Origin: Nocardia concava NBRC 100430
Lineage (GTDB): Bacteria > Actinomycetota > Actinomycetes > Mycobacteriales > Mycobacteriaceae
DNA: 64,000 nucleotides
NCBI RefSeq assembly: GCF_000308815.1
Contig: NZ_BAFX01000044.1
Span: 1 to 64,000, forward strand
Reading direction: 5' to 3'
In this document: positions 1 through 9,140 of the stretch, piece by piece
Position numbering within the stretch: the first letter of the stretch is position 1
Layout: the number at the start of each line of letters is the position of its first letter
Made by a program: the position numbers and the translations under genes
Notes under the pieces: generated by a model
Database searches by the model: none
What the model was told of the DNA's origin: nothing
Seen by the model: only the letters and a program-made list of their open reading frames with translations

Positions 1-1422
1 TTTCAATCGCGGCGGTGGAGATCGTCGCGAAGGTGGATTCAATCGCGGCGGCGGGACCGTCGTGAAGGCGGCTACAACCGCGGCGGTAGTGATCGTCGCG
101 AGGGCGGGTTCAACCGCGGTGGCGGGGACCGTCGTGAAGGTGGCTTCAACCGTGGTGGCGAGCGTCGTGAGGGCGGCTTCGATCGCGGTGAGCGTCGTGA
201 AGGTGGCTTCAATCGCGGTGGTGGGGATCGTCGCGAGGGTGGATTCAACCGGGGTGACCGTGGGGATCGTCGTGAAGGCGGATTCAACCGCGGTGGCGAG
301 AACCGTGGTGGCGGACGGGGCTTCGATCGGGACCGCAGCGACCGTGGTGATCGCGACGATCGGAAGAGCTTCGCGCGCAAGGATTTCGGTGACGAGCGTC
401 GCGAGAAGCCGCGCGAGGATAAGGATTTCGACCGGAACGGGTCGGGGGAGCGGTCGTTCGATCGCGGGCAGGACCGTCGCCGGGGCGGCGAGGGCGCGCG
501 GGTCGGCGGCGGCCAAGGCGGGGAGCGGCGTTCGGGTCGTCCCGATGAGCCGAACCTGCCGGACGATGTGCAAGCCTCGGATCTCGAGGGCGCGGTGCGC
601 CGCGATCTGCTGAGCCTGGACAAGAGCAATGCCGAGGCGGTGGCACGGCACCTGGTGATGGTGGCGCAGCTGCTGGACGAGGATCCGGAACTGGCGCTGG
701 CGCACGCCCGGGCGGCGCGGCAGCGGGCCGGTCGCATCGCGGTGGTGCGTGAGACCGCCGGTGTCGCGGCCTATCACGCGGGTGAGTGGGCCGAGGCGCT
801 CTCGGAGCTGCGCACCGCGCGCCGGATGTCCGGCGGTTCCGGCCTGCTGGCCGTGATGGCGGACTGCGAGCGCGGTCTGGGCCGTCCCGAGCGGGCCATC
901 GAGCTGGGTCGCAGCGACGAGGCGCGGGCCCTGCAGGGCGACGAGGCCACCGAGCTGCGCATCGTGGTCGCCGGCGCGCGCATGGATTTGGGTCAGTTCG
1001 ACCAGGCCGTGGTGACCCTGCAGACCGCCGAACTCGATCCGGCCCGTACCGGTTCCGCCGCGGCGCGCCTGTTCTACGCCTACGCCGAGGCGCTGCTGGC
1101 AGCCGGTCGTGAGGACGAGGCGCTGACCTGGTTCATGAACGCCGCGTCCGCGGATCTCGACGGCGAGACCGATGCCGAGGAGCGGGCCGCCGAACTCTCC
1201 GGTGACGGCGAGGGTGTGGACTGGACCGCCGCGTTCGACGAGGACGAGGACGACACGGAAGATTCCGACGACACGGACGAATCGGATGTGGCTGTCGGGG
1301 CCGCGGACGCGAAGGCCGCGGACGAGGATGACGAGGATTCGGAAAAGTCGGAAAAGGCCGAGCCTGCGGTCGAATCCGCCGAGTCGGCCGAATCCGCCAA
1401 GTCCGGCGAAACCGAGAACTGA
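1..1422 (+). CDS. TPR protein with RGG-like repeats, 5' end outside window
   Basis: The frame ending at 1422 is open from base 1, so the start lies upstream. Codons 19 to about 110 are repeats of the type GGFNRGGGDRRE, rich in Arg and Gly, as in RNA-binding disordered regions. From codon 189 an alpha-helical TPR-like domain follows (visible phrases DLEGAVRRDLLSL and EALSELRTARRM), ending in an acidic Asp/Glu/Ser tail from base 1234. Position upstream of a HAD phosphatase and tlyA matches the M. tuberculosis Rv1691 locus, whose protein lacks such a repeat arm as far as I recall. Before about base 53 the same repeat reads in the next frame, so one base is missing relative to the repeat consensus; see the finding. 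The TPR family assignment is good; the function is unknown. Confidence 0.75.
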   Translation, partial: FQSRRWRSSRRWIQSRRRDRREGGYNRGGSDRREGGFNRGGGDRREGGFNRGGERREGGFDRGERREGGFNRGGGDRREGGFNRGDRGDRREGGFNRGGENRGGGRGFDRDRSDRGDRDDRKSFARKDFGDERREKPREDKDFDRNGSGERSFDRGQDRRRGGEGARVGGGQGGERRSGRPDEPNLPDDVQASDLEGAVRRDLLSLDKSNAEAVARHLVMVAQLLDEDPELALAHARAARQRAGRIAVVRETAGVAAYHAGEWAEALSELRTARRMSGGSGLLAVMADCERGLGRPERAIELGRSDEARALQGDEATELRIVVAGARMDLGQFDQAVVTLQTAELDPARTGSAAARLFYAYAEALLAAGREDEALTWFMNAASADLDGETDAEERAAELSGDGEGVDWTAAFDEDEDDTEDSDDTDESDVAVGAADAKAADEDDEDSEKSEKAEPAVESAESAESAKSGETEN

Positions 1423-1512
1423 GGACCGGCAAGTGATTCCGACCGTGTGGCCGTGCGAGAGCGCGGCCGCACGGTCGTTCTTGTTTCTGCGCACAGTGAG
1501 AGGGACGGCGTA

Positions 1513-2412
1513 ATGCGACTGCGGGACCGCTTCGAGGCCTTGCTATTGGATCTGGATGGGACGCTCTTCCGCGGCCATGAGCGGATTCCCGGTGCGCCGG
1601 AGGCGCTTTCGGCGGGTGAGCCGGGGCAGCGGCTGATGTATGTCACCAACAACGCGAGCCGTTCGGCCGACGCGGTTGCGCTGCATCTGCGTGAACTGGG
1701 TTTCGACGCCCACGAGGACGAGGTGGTGACCAGCGCCCAGGCGGCCGCCCGGCTGCTGGCCCAGCGGGTCCCGCCCGGTTCCACCGTGCTCGTCGTCGGC
1801 ACCGACGATCTGATGTCCGAGGTGGAGAACGTCGGCCTGCAGGCGGTCCGCCGCTTCGACGGCGTGCTGCCCAGTGCCGTGGTGCAGGGCCACAATCCGC
1901 AGACCGCGTGGCCGGATCTGGCCGAGGCGGCCTACGCGCTGCGCTCCGGGGCGCTGTGGGTGGCCGCCAATACCGATGCCACCCTCCCCACCGAACGCGG
2001 CTTGGCCCCGGGCAACGGTTCCATGGTCGCGGCGCTGCGCCACGCCTCCGGTATCGAGCCGATCGTGGCGGGCAAGCCGTTCGCGCCGCTGATGGAGGAT
2101 GCGCTCGAACGCGCGGGCAGCCGTAAGGCGCTGGTGGTCGGCGACCGCCTCGATACCGATATCGACGGCGCGGCGGCCACGGGCCTGGAGTCGCTCATGG
2201 TCCTCACCGGTGTGAGCACCCTCGAGGATCTGCGCACCCAGCCCGCCGACCGCCTGCCCACCTACGTCGCGGAATCCATTGAGGCCCTGAACCATCCGGT
2301 CGCCGACCTGGACCCGGTCGTCCCGGGCGACGGCGATATCGCCGACACGATCGCGGCCCGTTTGCGAGAGGCTCCGGGCCGCGCGATCGCCGTCGGCTCG
2401 GTCTCGGCGTAG
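1513..2412 (+). CDS. HAD-family sugar/glycerol phosphatase
   Basis: A 299-aa protein with the HAD nucleophile motif DLDGT (Asp13 and Asp15), motif II YVTNN, a GKP lysine and the metal-binding motif GDRLDTDIDGA, in NagD-like order. It matches the M. tuberculosis Rv1692 position, where the homologue is a glycerol-3-phosphate phosphatase, so a role in polar-lipid headgroup turnover is likely by family. The ATG at 1513 is chosen because DLDGT then falls at the usual distance from the N-terminus and GAGAGGG lies just upstream; an in-frame start 66 nt earlier would add an unconserved arm. It follows the TPR gene in the same direction. Confidence 0.85.
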   Translation: MRLRDRFEALLLDLDGTLFRGHERIPGAPEALSAGEPGQRLMYVTNNASRSADAVALHLRELGFDAHEDEVVTSAQAAARLLAQRVPPGSTVLVVGTDDLMSEVENVGLQAVRRFDGVLPSAVVQGHNPQTAWPDLAEAAYALRSGALWVAANTDATLPTERGLAPGNGSMVAALRHASGIEPIVAGKPFAPLMEDALERAGSRKALVVGDRLDTDIDGAAATGLESLMVLTGVSTLEDLRTQPADRLPTYVAESIEALNHPVADLDPVVPGDGDIADTIAARLREAPGRAIAVGSVSA

Positions 2413-2425
2413 CGACCGGGTGCGA

Positions 2426-2443
2426 GGTGTGAAGTCTCACACC
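2426..2443. terminator. Hairpin between convergent genes
   Basis: GGTGTGA (2426-2432) and TCACACC (2437-2443) form a perfect 7-bp stem with a 4-nt loop, placed between the HAD gene and the convergent methyltransferase. It overlaps the methyltransferase stop codon. The following T-run is weak, so efficiency is uncertain. Confidence 0.4.
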
Positions 2444-3195
2444 GGCTTTCGCGCCTCTATCAAGGTGCGCGCGGAGTAGGCGACGAAGGGGCCGTCACCG
2501 CGGATCTGCCGATGCAGGTCGTGGAGGCGGTCCCGGTAGTCCTCGACCGTGAAGCCCGGGACCATCCAGATGACCTTGCGCAGGAAGTACACGACCGCCC
2601 CGATGTCGTTGAACTCCATGCGAAGCCGCTCCGAGCGGGACTGCACGATCTCCAGTCCTGCCGCCCGCGCCGCCTCGGCCTCGAGCTCCGGATCGCGGGC
2701 CAGGCGGGCCTCCGGCTGTGGACCCAGGAAGTATTCGACGAGCTCGAACACGCTGGCCGGGCCCACATGCTGGGCGAAGTAGACGCCGCCGGGTTCGAGC
2801 ACCCGCGCGATCTCGCTCCACCACACGGTCGCCGGATGCCGGCTGGTCACCAGATCGAAGGCCGCGTCCGCGAACGGCAGCGGCGGTTCGTCCGGATCGG
2901 CGACCACGACCACCCCGCGCGGATGCAGCAGCCGGGTGGCCTTGCCCAGATTCGGCGGCCAGGATTCGGTGGCGACCATGGTCGGCGGGAAGACCTCGGC
3001 CTCGGCCAGGACCTCGCCGCCACCGGTCTGGATGTCGAGTGCGGCGCGAGCGGTCGCGAGCCGACGGGCCTGCTGTTTCTGATAACCCCAGGACGGCCGC
3101 TGTTCGCTGGCGCGCCCGTCGAGCCAGGAGAAGTCCCAGCCGTCGACGGACACGGAATTCGCCTCGGCGATCAGTTCCTCGAAGTCGCTGTCCAT
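2437..3195 (-). CDS. Class I SAM-dependent methyltransferase
   Basis: A 252-aa protein. A SAM-binding-like core starts around the segment IQTGGGEVLAEA, followed by a strand and acidic turn (VVVVADPDEPPLPF), a central DLVTSRHPATVWW segment and an EIARVLEPGGVYF strand typical of this fold. The substrate cannot be inferred. The start at 3195 (MDSDFEELIAEA) is preceded by AGGATTGGGCAA; a longer in-frame extension is Arg/Pro-rich and looks non-coding. It lies opposite to the surrounding tlyA block, so it is probably a lineage-specific insertion between the HAD and Rv1693-like genes. Confidence 0.75.
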   Translation of the reverse strand: MDSDFEELIAEANSVSVDGWDFSWLDGRASEQRPSWGYQKQQARRLATARAALDIQTGGGEVLAEAEVFPPTMVATESWPPNLGKATRLLHPRGVVVVADPDEPPLPFADAAFDLVTSRHPATVWWSEIARVLEPGGVYFAQHVGPASVFELVEYFLGPQPEARLARDPELEAEAARAAGLEIVQSRSERLRMEFNDIGAVVYFLRKVIWMVPGFTVEDYRDRLHDLHRQIRGDGPFVAYSARTLIEARKPV

Positions 3196-3369
3196 TTGCC
3201 CAATCCTGTCAGCCGACCGCAAGAGGTTTTTCGCGCCACGCACGAGCGCGTCCCTGTCCGACCCGCGAGGGCCTTTCGGTTCGACGCGGGTGCGGCCGGT
3301 CGGCGGTGGGATCGGGATGCGGCGGGGTACGTGTGTTCGAATACGAGTTCGGGTAGCGTTGTCGCCACG

Positions 3370-3714
3370 ATGACTACGCCGACGCCTCATTCACCGATTC
3401 CCGCACCGGGACCCCGTCCGGGGATGCCCGGAATGCCGGGCCCGCGCCCCGGGATGGCGCAGCCCGGACCGTCCGGAATGCCGCTGCCCGGGCAGCATCT
3501 GGCGGGCACGAATCAGGATTTCGCGGACCCCGAGCGGGTCAAGGCGGATGTCGATGCGCTGCTGGCCGAATTGTCGGCGGGCGCACCGAATCCGGGTTTC
3601 CCGGGCGCGCCCAGCGTGCACTCCGAGGGCACCGATATCGTGCGCCGCGCCAAGATTCTCGAGCAGGCGCACGAGGTGCTGGTGCAGGCCCTGGCCACGG
3701 TGGACAAGATCTGA
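3370..3714 (+). CDS. Small conserved protein upstream of tlyA (Rv1693-like)
   Basis: A 114-aa protein with a Pro/Gly/Met-rich first half (PGMPGMPGPRPGM) and a compact helical C-terminus (VKADVDALLAEL, then TDIVRRAKILEQAHEVLVQAL). The short C-terminal part and the position directly before tlyA match the small conserved actinobacterial protein Rv1693; the Pro-rich arm makes this one about twice as long. The stop is one base before the tlyA start, so the two are almost certainly co-translated. No biochemical function is known to me. Confidence 0.75.
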   Translation: MTTPTPHSPIPAPGPRPGMPGMPGPRPGMAQPGPSGMPLPGQHLAGTNQDFADPERVKADVDALLAELSAGAPNPGFPGAPSVHSEGTDIVRRAKILEQAHEVLVQALATVDKI

Positions 3715-3715
3715 G

Positions 3716-4606
3716 GTGGCCAGGCGCGCGCGGGTGGACGCGGAACTGGTTCGCCGCGGATTGGCGCGGTCGCGGGAACACGCGTCCGAGCTGATCAACG
3801 CGGGCCGCGTCCTGATCAATGGGTCGGTCGCCACCAAACCGGCGACCGGAGTCGAGGCGGGCACGCCACTGCTGGTGCGGGAGGAACCCGACGAGGTGCA
3901 GTGGGCCTCGCGCGGCGCGCACAAGCTGCTCGGCGCGCTGGAGGCGTTCGAGCCGCAGGGCGTGTCGGTGGCGGGCAAACGGTGCCTCGATGCCGGCGCT
4001 TCGACCGGCGGATTCACCGATGTGTTGCTCTCACGCGGAGCCAAGGAGGTCGTGGCCGCCGATGTCGGCTACGGCCAGCTCATCTGGCGGCTGCAGAACG
4101 ATGATCGCGTCCAGGTGCACGACCGCACCAATGTGCGGGCGCTGACGCCCGAACTCATCGGCGGCACAGTCGATCTGGTCGTCACCGACCTGTCGTTCAT
4201 CTCCCTGGCCCTGGTGCTGCCCGCCTTGGCCGCCTGCGCCGCGCCCGGCGCGGATCTGCTGCCGATGGTGAAGCCGCAGTTCGAGGTCGGCAAGGAACGC
4301 GTGGGAGCCGGTGGCGTGGTGCGTGATCCGGCGCTGCGGGCCGAGGTGGTGGGCGAAGTCGCCGCCGCCGCAGCGAAACTCGGCCTGCGCACGCGCGGGG
4401 TGGTGGCGAGCCCGCTGCCCGGGCCGTCGGGCAATGTCGAGTATTTCCTCTGGTTGCGCAAGGAATCCGGGACGCCGGCCGGACCGGAGGAAACCGGCGG
4501 CGCGACCGCTGACACCGCACTGGTCGGTGCCGACGCCTACGATACGGACGAGGCGGCGCGTGTTGCGGCGTTGATCGAGCGTGCGGTGCAGGAGGGTCCA
4601 CAGTGA
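3716..4606 (+). CDS. tlyA: TlyA 16S/23S rRNA 2'-O-methyltransferase
   Basis: A 296-aa protein that begins like M. tuberculosis TlyA ([19 protein letters not shown]). An N-terminal S4 RNA-binding domain covers about residues 1-62, followed by an FtsJ/RrmJ-type methyltransferase with SAM motif [11 protein letters not shown] (91-101), [10 protein letters not shown] and [10 protein letters not shown]. In mycobacteria TlyA 2'-O-methylates 16S C1409 and 23S C1920, and loss gives capreomycin resistance. GTG at 3716 is chosen by homology and lies one base after the previous stop. The C-terminus carries an extra acidic, Ala-rich insert of about 25 residues. The TGA overlaps the nadK GTG. Confidence 0.95.
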   Translation: MARRARVDAELVRRGLARSREHASELINAGRVLINGSVATKPATGVEAGTPLLVREEPDEVQWASRGAHKLLGALEAFEPQGVSVAGKRCLDAGASTGGFTDVLLSRGAKEVVAADVGYGQLIWRLQNDDRVQVHDRTNVRALTPELIGGTVDLVVTDLSFISLALVLPALAACAAPGADLLPMVKPQFEVGKERVGAGGVVRDPALRAEVVGEVAAAAAKLGLRTRGVVASPLPGPSGNVEYFLWLRKESGTPAGPEETGGATADTALVGADAYDTDEAARVAALIERAVQEGPQ

Positions 4607-5568
4607 ACGCGGCTAGCCCGGCCAGAGAAGTGCTGCTGGTCGCGCATCCGGGACGGTTGGAGATCACCGATACCGCGCATCGGGTCGCGAAGATCCTGTG
4701 CGGGGCGGGGATCGGGCTGCGCGTGCTCGAGGACGAGGCCTACAGCACCCGCTTCGATGTGGACGATCAGGGCGCGGCCGACGGGTATCCGGCGCGCGTC
4801 ATGGCGCACAATCCCGACGCGGCGGTGGGCACCGAGATGGTGCTCGCGCTCGGCGGGGACGGCACCTTCCTGCGCGCGGCCGAACTGGCCCGCAGCGCCG
4901 GAGTGCCGGTGCTCGGAATCAATATGGGCCGGATCGGATTTCTCACCGAGGCCGAGGCCGAGAATCTCGACGAGGCGCTGTCCCAGGTGGTGCGGCGCGA
5001 TTACACCGTCGAGGAGCGGATGACCATCGATGTCACCGTGCGCGTCGACGATGTGGTGACCGAGCGCGGCTGGGCGCTGAACGAGGCCAGCATCGAGAAT
5101 GCCGCGCGCATGGGCGTGCTCGAGGTGGTGCTGGAGGTGGACGGCCGCCCGGTGTCGGCGTTCGGCTGCGACGGCGTGCTCGTCGCCACCCCCACCGGGT
5201 CCACCGCCTACGCCTTCTCGGCGGGCGGGCCGGTGGTGTGGCCGGAACTCGAAGCGCTGCTGGTGATTCCGTCCAATGCCCACGCCCTGTTCGCGCGACC
5301 CCTGGTGACCAGCCCGGATTCGCTGATCGCGGTGGAAACCGTTGCGACGGGCCATGATGCGATAGTTTTCCTCGACGGCCGACGCACCCTCGCACTGCCG
5401 CGGGGCGGCCGGGTCGAAACGGTCCGCGGGACCGAACCGGTGCGGTGGGTTCGGCTCGACTCCGCGCCGTTCGCCGATCGGATGGTGCGCAAATTCCAGT
5501 TGCCCGTGACAGGCTGGCGAGGCCGACGGCGAACGGAGAGCACGAGTGCTGACAGAGATCAGGATTGA
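4603..5568 (+). CDS. nadK: NAD kinase
   Basis: A 321-aa cytosolic enzyme that phosphorylates NAD to NADP. The signature GGDGT (84-88), an NE motif (160-161) and the conserved segments INMGRIGFL and [14 protein letters not shown] are all present. Its length is typical of actinobacterial PpnK. GTG at 4603 overlaps the tlyA stop in GTGA with GGAGGG upstream. It overlaps recN by 23 nt, so tlyA-nadK-recN form one translationally coupled operon, as in mycobacteria. Confidence 0.96.
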   Translation: MNAASPAREVLLVAHPGRLEITDTAHRVAKILCGAGIGLRVLEDEAYSTRFDVDDQGAADGYPARVMAHNPDAAVGTEMVLALGGDGTFLRAAELARSAGVPVLGINMGRIGFLTEAEAENLDEALSQVVRRDYTVEERMTIDVTVRVDDVVTERGWALNEASIENAARMGVLEVVLEVDGRPVSAFGCDGVLVATPTGSTAYAFSAGGPVVWPELEALLVIPSNAHALFARPLVTSPDSLIAVETVATGHDAIVFLDGRRTLALPRGGRVETVRGTEPVRWVRLDSAPFADRMVRKFQLPVTGWRGRRRTESTSADRDQD

Positions 5569-7327
5569 CGGGCTTGGCGTCATTTCCACCGCCACCGCGC
5601 AATTCCATGAGGGTTTAACAGTTTTGACCGGTGAGACCGGTGCGGGCAAGACCATGGTGGTCACCAGCCTGCATTTGCTCAGTGGTGCGCGTGCCGACGC
5701 CGGGCGGGTGCGGCTGGGGGCCTCGCGGGCCGTGGTCGAGGGCCGCTTCACCGTGGACGAGGTGCACGACGGCGCCCTCGGCGAGGTCGAAGAGGTGATG
5801 GAATCCTCGGGGGCCGAACGCGATGACGACGGCAGCATCATCGCGGTGCGCACCGTCGGCAGCGATGGGCGCTCCCGGGCGCATCTGGGTGGGCGCAGCG
5901 TGCCGGCCTCGGTGCTGTCGGATTTCACGACGCCGCTGCTCACCGTGCACGGACAGAACGACCAGTTGCGTCTGCAGCGGCCGGATCAACAGCTGCACGC
6001 GCTGGACCAGTTCGCCGCCGACGCCGTGGCCCCGCTGCTGGCCAAGTACCAGAAGGCGCGAAAGGCCTGGCTGGACAAGCGCAATCAGCTGCTGGAGAGA
6101 ACCGCGCGCAGCCGGGAATTGGCTCTCGAGGCCGATCATCTGACCCAGTCACTGGCCGAAATCGACGCCGTCGCACCGGAACCCGGTGAGGACGAGCATC
6201 TCGTGGCCGAGGTGCGCCGGCTCTCGGATCTGGATTCGCTGCGCGAGGCCGCCTCGACCGCGCACGACGCGCTGGCCGGGCCCGCCGACTCGCCGGGCGA
6301 GGACGCCGGGGCGCTGGACCTGCTCGGCACCGCGCGCGCCCGCATCGAAGCCTCCGACGACCCGAAGCTCTCCGAGCTGGGACCCCGCCTGGGCGATGCG
6401 ATTTCGGTGATCGTGGATCTGACCACCGAGCTCAGCTCCTACCTGTCGGATCTGCCGTCCGATCCGGGTGCGCTGGAGTCCATGCTCACCCGGCAGGCCG
6501 AATTGAAGACCCTGACGCGCAAGTACGCGCCCGATATCGACGGCGTCATCAAGTGGGCCGACGAGGCGCGCCTGCGTCTGGAATCGCTGGACGTGTCCGA
6601 GGAGGCCCTGGCCGCCCTCGCCGCCGAGGTCGAGACCGCCGCCGAGAAGGTGCGTGAGACGGCCCGCAAGCTGACCGCCGCGCGCAGCAAGGCCGCGGGC
6701 AAGCTGGCCTCCGCCGTCAGCGCCGAACTGGCCGGTCTGGCCATGGGCCGGGCACGCCTCGAGGTCGGCGTGGGTCCGGTCCTCGCGGGCGTACAGGATT
6801 CGGCCCCGCTGGTCATTGACGGCAAGGAACTGCACGCCGGTTCCACCGGTGTCGACGAGGTGGAATTCCGCCTGGCCGCGCACTCCGGCGCGCATCCGCT
6901 GCCGCTGAGCAAGAGCGCCTCCGGCGGTGAGCTCTCGCGCATCATGCTCGCCCTCGAGGTGGTCCTGGCCAGCTCCGAACACGGCACCACCATGGTCTTC
7001 GACGAGGTCGACGCCGGTGTCGGCGGGCGCGCCGCGGTCGAAATCGGCCGTCGCCTGGCCCGATTGGCCCGCACCCACCAGGTCATCGTGGTCACCCACC
7101 TGCCGCAGGTGGCCGCCTTCGCCGATACCCACCTGGTGGTCGACAAGCTCGATGACGGCAAGGCCGTCAAATCCGGCGTGAAGGCGCTCACCCAGGACGA
7201 ACGCGTCGTCGAACTCGCCCGCATGCTGGCGGGCATGGGCGACACCGAAACCGGCCGCGCCCACGCCTGGGAACTGCTGACCACCGCCGACGCCGAAAAG
7301 GTCGGTGCCGCCGTCTCGGGCGAATAG
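5546..7327 (+). CDS. recN: DNA repair ATPase RecN
   Basis: A 593-aa SMC-like ATPase for double-strand-break repair. Walker A GETGAGKT lies at 29-36, the Q-loop phrase HGQNDQLRL about residue 135, a coiled-coil middle from about 160 to 390, ABC signature SASGGELSR near 455 and Walker [10 protein letters not shown] near 482. Length and domain order are those of RecN. The GTG at 5546 lies inside the end of nadK, giving the usual [14 protein letters not shown]-terminus. Confidence 0.96.
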   Translation: MLTEIRIDGLGVISTATAQFHEGLTVLTGETGAGKTMVVTSLHLLSGARADAGRVRLGASRAVVEGRFTVDEVHDGALGEVEEVMESSGAERDDDGSIIAVRTVGSDGRSRAHLGGRSVPASVLSDFTTPLLTVHGQNDQLRLQRPDQQLHALDQFAADAVAPLLAKYQKARKAWLDKRNQLLERTARSRELALEADHLTQSLAEIDAVAPEPGEDEHLVAEVRRLSDLDSLREAASTAHDALAGPADSPGEDAGALDLLGTARARIEASDDPKLSELGPRLGDAISVIVDLTTELSSYLSDLPSDPGALESMLTRQAELKTLTRKYAPDIDGVIKWADEARLRLESLDVSEEALAALAAEVETAAEKVRETARKLTAARSKAAGKLASAVSAELAGLAMGRARLEVGVGPVLAGVQDSAPLVIDGKELHAGSTGVDEVEFRLAAHSGAHPLPLSKSASGGELSRIMLALEVVLASSEHGTTMVFDEVDAGVGGRAAVEIGRRLARLARTHQVIVVTHLPQVAAFADTHLVVDKLDDGKAVKSGVKALTQDERVVELARMLAGMGDTETGRAHAWELLTTADAEKVGAAVSGE

Positions 7328-7355
7328 ACCGCGCCCCGCCTTCGGTGGCGAGACC

Positions 7356-8012
7356 TCAATCCGCCTGCGGCGCTTCGGCTTCGGCCAGTGCCGCGCGGAT
7401 CAGGGCGCGAGCGGACCAGGACATGAGGTCGGTGGCGGCCTCGGGGGAGAGGCCGAGGATGTCCTGGGTGCTGACCAGCGCCTCGATGCCGTAGACCAGT
7501 GAGACCGCGTTGACGAGGCGGTCCAGTTGTTCGGGTGGCAGCCGATCGGCCAAGGGCTCCAGGGCGGTTCGGGCCATCTGCAGCCGGGTGGTGCCGCGAT
7601 TGGGGACGCGGTCGGCCTCGGGCAGATCCGCCTGTTCGATCCAGCGGTCCTGGATGGAGCGCAGCACCGTGCGCCAGAGCAGCTGATCGGCGAACTGCAT
7701 GGTCGCGGCGGAGCGGACGACCGTGTCGATGCGCTCTTCTGCATCGCCGGTGAGGCCCTCGAGCACGCCCACGAAATCGCGGCGCAGGGATTCCTCGCGG
7801 GAGGAGATCTCGTTCCAGAGCGACTGCGGGTTGGGGAAGTAGCGGTACGCGGTCGCGGGGGAGACGCGTGCCGCCTCGGCGACCTCCGGAATCGAGGGGG
7901 AGCGGCCGTCCTTGGCGAGCGCGATCGCGGCTTCGAGCAGCGCCTCACGGGTGCGCATCTTCTGGTTCTGCCTGCCACTCGTGAGAAATTTCTCTTGACG
8001 TGAGACGCTCAT
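7356..8012 (-). CDS. TetR-family repressor
   Basis: A 218-aa protein with an N-terminal TetR helix-turn-helix (REALLEAAIALAKDG, then [21 protein letters not shown]) and an all-helical ligand domain. It is divergent from the NTF2-like gene at 8071. The ATG at 8012 gives MSVSRQEKFL; an alternative ATG at 7958 (MRTREALLEA) would leave both palindromes in the leader. The shared intergenic region contains a 20-bp palindrome, consistent with autoregulation and control of the neighbour. The ligand is unknown. Confidence 0.8.
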   Translation of the reverse strand: MSVSRQEKFLTSGRQNQKMRTREALLEAAIALAKDGRSPSIPEVAEAARVSPATAYRYFPNPQSLWNEISSREESLRRDFVGVLEGLTGDAEERIDTVVRSAATMQFADQLLWRTVLRSIQDRWIEQADLPEADRVPNRGTTRLQMARTALEPLADRLPPEQLDRLVNAVSLVYGIEALVSTQDILGLSPEAATDLMSWSARALIRAALAEAEAPQAD

Positions 8013-8023
8013 CTCACGAAGAT
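7983..8023. promoter_or_regulatory. TetR operator/promoter region
   Basis: Two palindromes lie here: GAGAAATTTCTC (7983-7994, perfect) and CGTGAGACGCTCATCTCACG (7999-8018, perfect 7-bp arms). On the plus strand TTGACG (7995-8000) and GAAGAT (8018-8023) are 17 bp apart, so the second palindrome fills the spacer of a candidate promoter for the gene at 8071. Repressor binding there would block RNA polymerase. The promoter hexamers are inferred; the palindromes are seen. Confidence 0.6.
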
Positions 8024-8070
8024 AGCAGAGCCTCATAAAACTGGGCGTCACTGATCAGGGAGGACACGTG

Positions 8071-8487
8071 ATGACACCGGAGGAAATGAACGCCATCTAC
8101 ACCCGCCACGCGGAGGCAGAGGCGAACAAGGACGTGGCGGGGATTCTGGCGACGCTCAGCGATGACGTCGAACACGAGGTGGTGGGGGATCCGCGCGGGA
8201 TCCTGCGCGACCACGCGGCCATCGGGGCGCGGTATCAGGAACTGGTCGAATCCATCGACGAGGACAAGTTCGAGACCGTGCACCGGTACTACGGCGAGAA
8301 CTTCATGGTGGACGAATCCCATTGGTACGGGCGGGTGCCCGGGAACTTCATGGGGATTCCGGGCAACAACCGGCCGGTGAACTTCCGGATCCTGCACGTC
8401 TGCGAATTTCGCGACGGGAAGATGACGCGCGAGAACGTGTGGCTCGACGTGGCGGCCGTCATGCAGCAACTGGCGCCCCAGCCCTGA
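8071..8487 (+). CDS. NTF2/SnoaL-like protein
   Basis: A 138-aa single-domain protein. The opening TPEEMNAIYTRHAEAEANKDVAGIL, the conserved D-EHE segment and the final REFRDGKM-like strand (CEFRDGKMTRENVWLD) fit the SnoaL/NTF2-like alpha+beta cone fold, which covers cyclases, isomerases and orphan ligand binders. ATG at 8071 is preferred over GTG at 8068 because AGGGAGGA (8057-8064) is then 6 nt away. It is probably the regulated target of the divergent TetR protein. The substrate is unknown. Confidence 0.75.
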   Translation: MTPEEMNAIYTRHAEAEANKDVAGILATLSDDVEHEVVGDPRGILRDHAAIGARYQELVESIDEDKFETVHRYYGENFMVDESHWYGRVPGNFMGIPGNNRPVNFRILHVCEFRDGKMTRENVWLDVAAVMQQLAPQP

Positions 8488-8520
8488 GTCTCGACTACCG
8501 GCCAGCACCGAATCGACGAC

Positions 8521-8569
8521 CGGCCGGGGCCCCGCCGACAAACGGCCGGGCCCCACGGGGCTCCGGCCG
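8521..8569. terminator. Long GC-rich terminator-like hairpin
   Basis: CGGCCGGGGCCCC (8521-8533) pairs with GGGGCTCCGGCCG (8557-8569) with one mismatch. It sits between the convergent NTF2-like and SRPBCC genes and is followed by GAAGTCTTT on the plus strand. Confidence 0.5.
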
Positions 8570-8626
8570 GAAGTCTTTACCGCCGCGCTGTTTTCGAGGG
8601 GTGCGCGGCGGTTCTCTCGAAGGGGC

Positions 8627-9046
8627 TTACTTGATCGCCTTGCGGACCGCGCCGATCAGCTGGTTGATCAGGGCGCGCAGGCCGGGCTCGAGGATCGAGT
8701 CGGGCACGGGGAGGCTGGGCTCGGACTCCATGGTGTACACCACGCGGGTGCCGCCCGGCGCGTCGGAGAAGCTGATGGTCCCGACGTGGCGCTTGACCGG
8801 CGCACCGGCGATGACGCGGTAGACCATGCGCTCGTTGGGAACCAGCTCGGTGGTCTCCTCGGTCGGGCCGACCGGGCCGAGGCCGAGGTGGTACTGGGCG
8901 CCGACGCCGTTGGGTGCGCCGATACCCGGCTTCTTCAGCGAAACCTTGATGGGCACAAAGGGATTGATGCTGTCACGCTCGGTGAAGAGCTTGTAGACGG
9001 TCTCGCGCGGGGCGGGAAGGACGGTGTCGACGGTGGTGCTGGCCAT
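8627..9046 (-). CDS. SRPBCC-family (polyketide cyclase/START-like) protein
   Basis: A 139-aa protein opening with ASTTVDTVLPAPRETVYKLFTERDSINPF, the usual first strand and helix of SRPBCC hydrophobic-ligand-binding proteins. It ends in a long amphipathic helix (LEPGLRALINQLIGAVRKAIK). The family binds lipids, polyketides or aromatic ligands; no specific function can be named. A good AGGAG lies 13 nt before the ATG. It is divergent from steA, and the intergenic space carries a palindrome that could be its operator. Confidence 0.75.
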   Translation of the reverse strand: MASTTVDTVLPAPRETVYKLFTERDSINPFVPIKVSLKKPGIGAPNGVGAQYHLGLGPVGPTEETTELVPNERMVYRVIAGAPVKRHVGTISFSDAPGGTRVVYTMESEPSLPVPDSILEPGLRALINQLIGAVRKAIK

Positions 9047-9087
9047 GACGGCATTGTCTCCTTTCGTGCCGGTGTCCGGAGCATATC

Positions 9088-9103
9088 CTTACCGGCGGGT
9101 AAG
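9088..9103. promoter_or_regulatory. Palindromic operator candidate upstream of SRPBCC gene
   Basis: CTTACC-GGCG-GGTAAG has perfect 6-bp arms and 4-bp spacing, a form common to TetR-family sites in actinobacteria. It is 42 bp from the SRPBCC start. No adjacent TetR gene is present apart from the one at 7356, whose own palindrome differs. Confidence 0.45.
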
Positions 9104-9140
9104 AAGATAGCTCCCGGCTCGAACGGATGCCGTCACTGTG

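Noticed and set aside
55..300. Regular repeats that could suggest a CRISPR array
   Set aside because: The 36-base units are contiguous, in frame and lack spacers; they encode FNRGGGDRREGG repeats.
62..613. Plus-strand Ala/Val-rich reading frame over the repeats
   Set aside because: It is the shifted frame of the RGG-repeat gene; its composition (AVVIVARAG) comes from reading the repeats out of frame. Only the short part before base 53 is meaningful.
4537..5943. Long minus-strand reading frame opposite nadK and recN
   Set aside because: Antisense frame in high-GC DNA, no recognisable protein pattern; nadK and recN motifs are clear on the plus strand.
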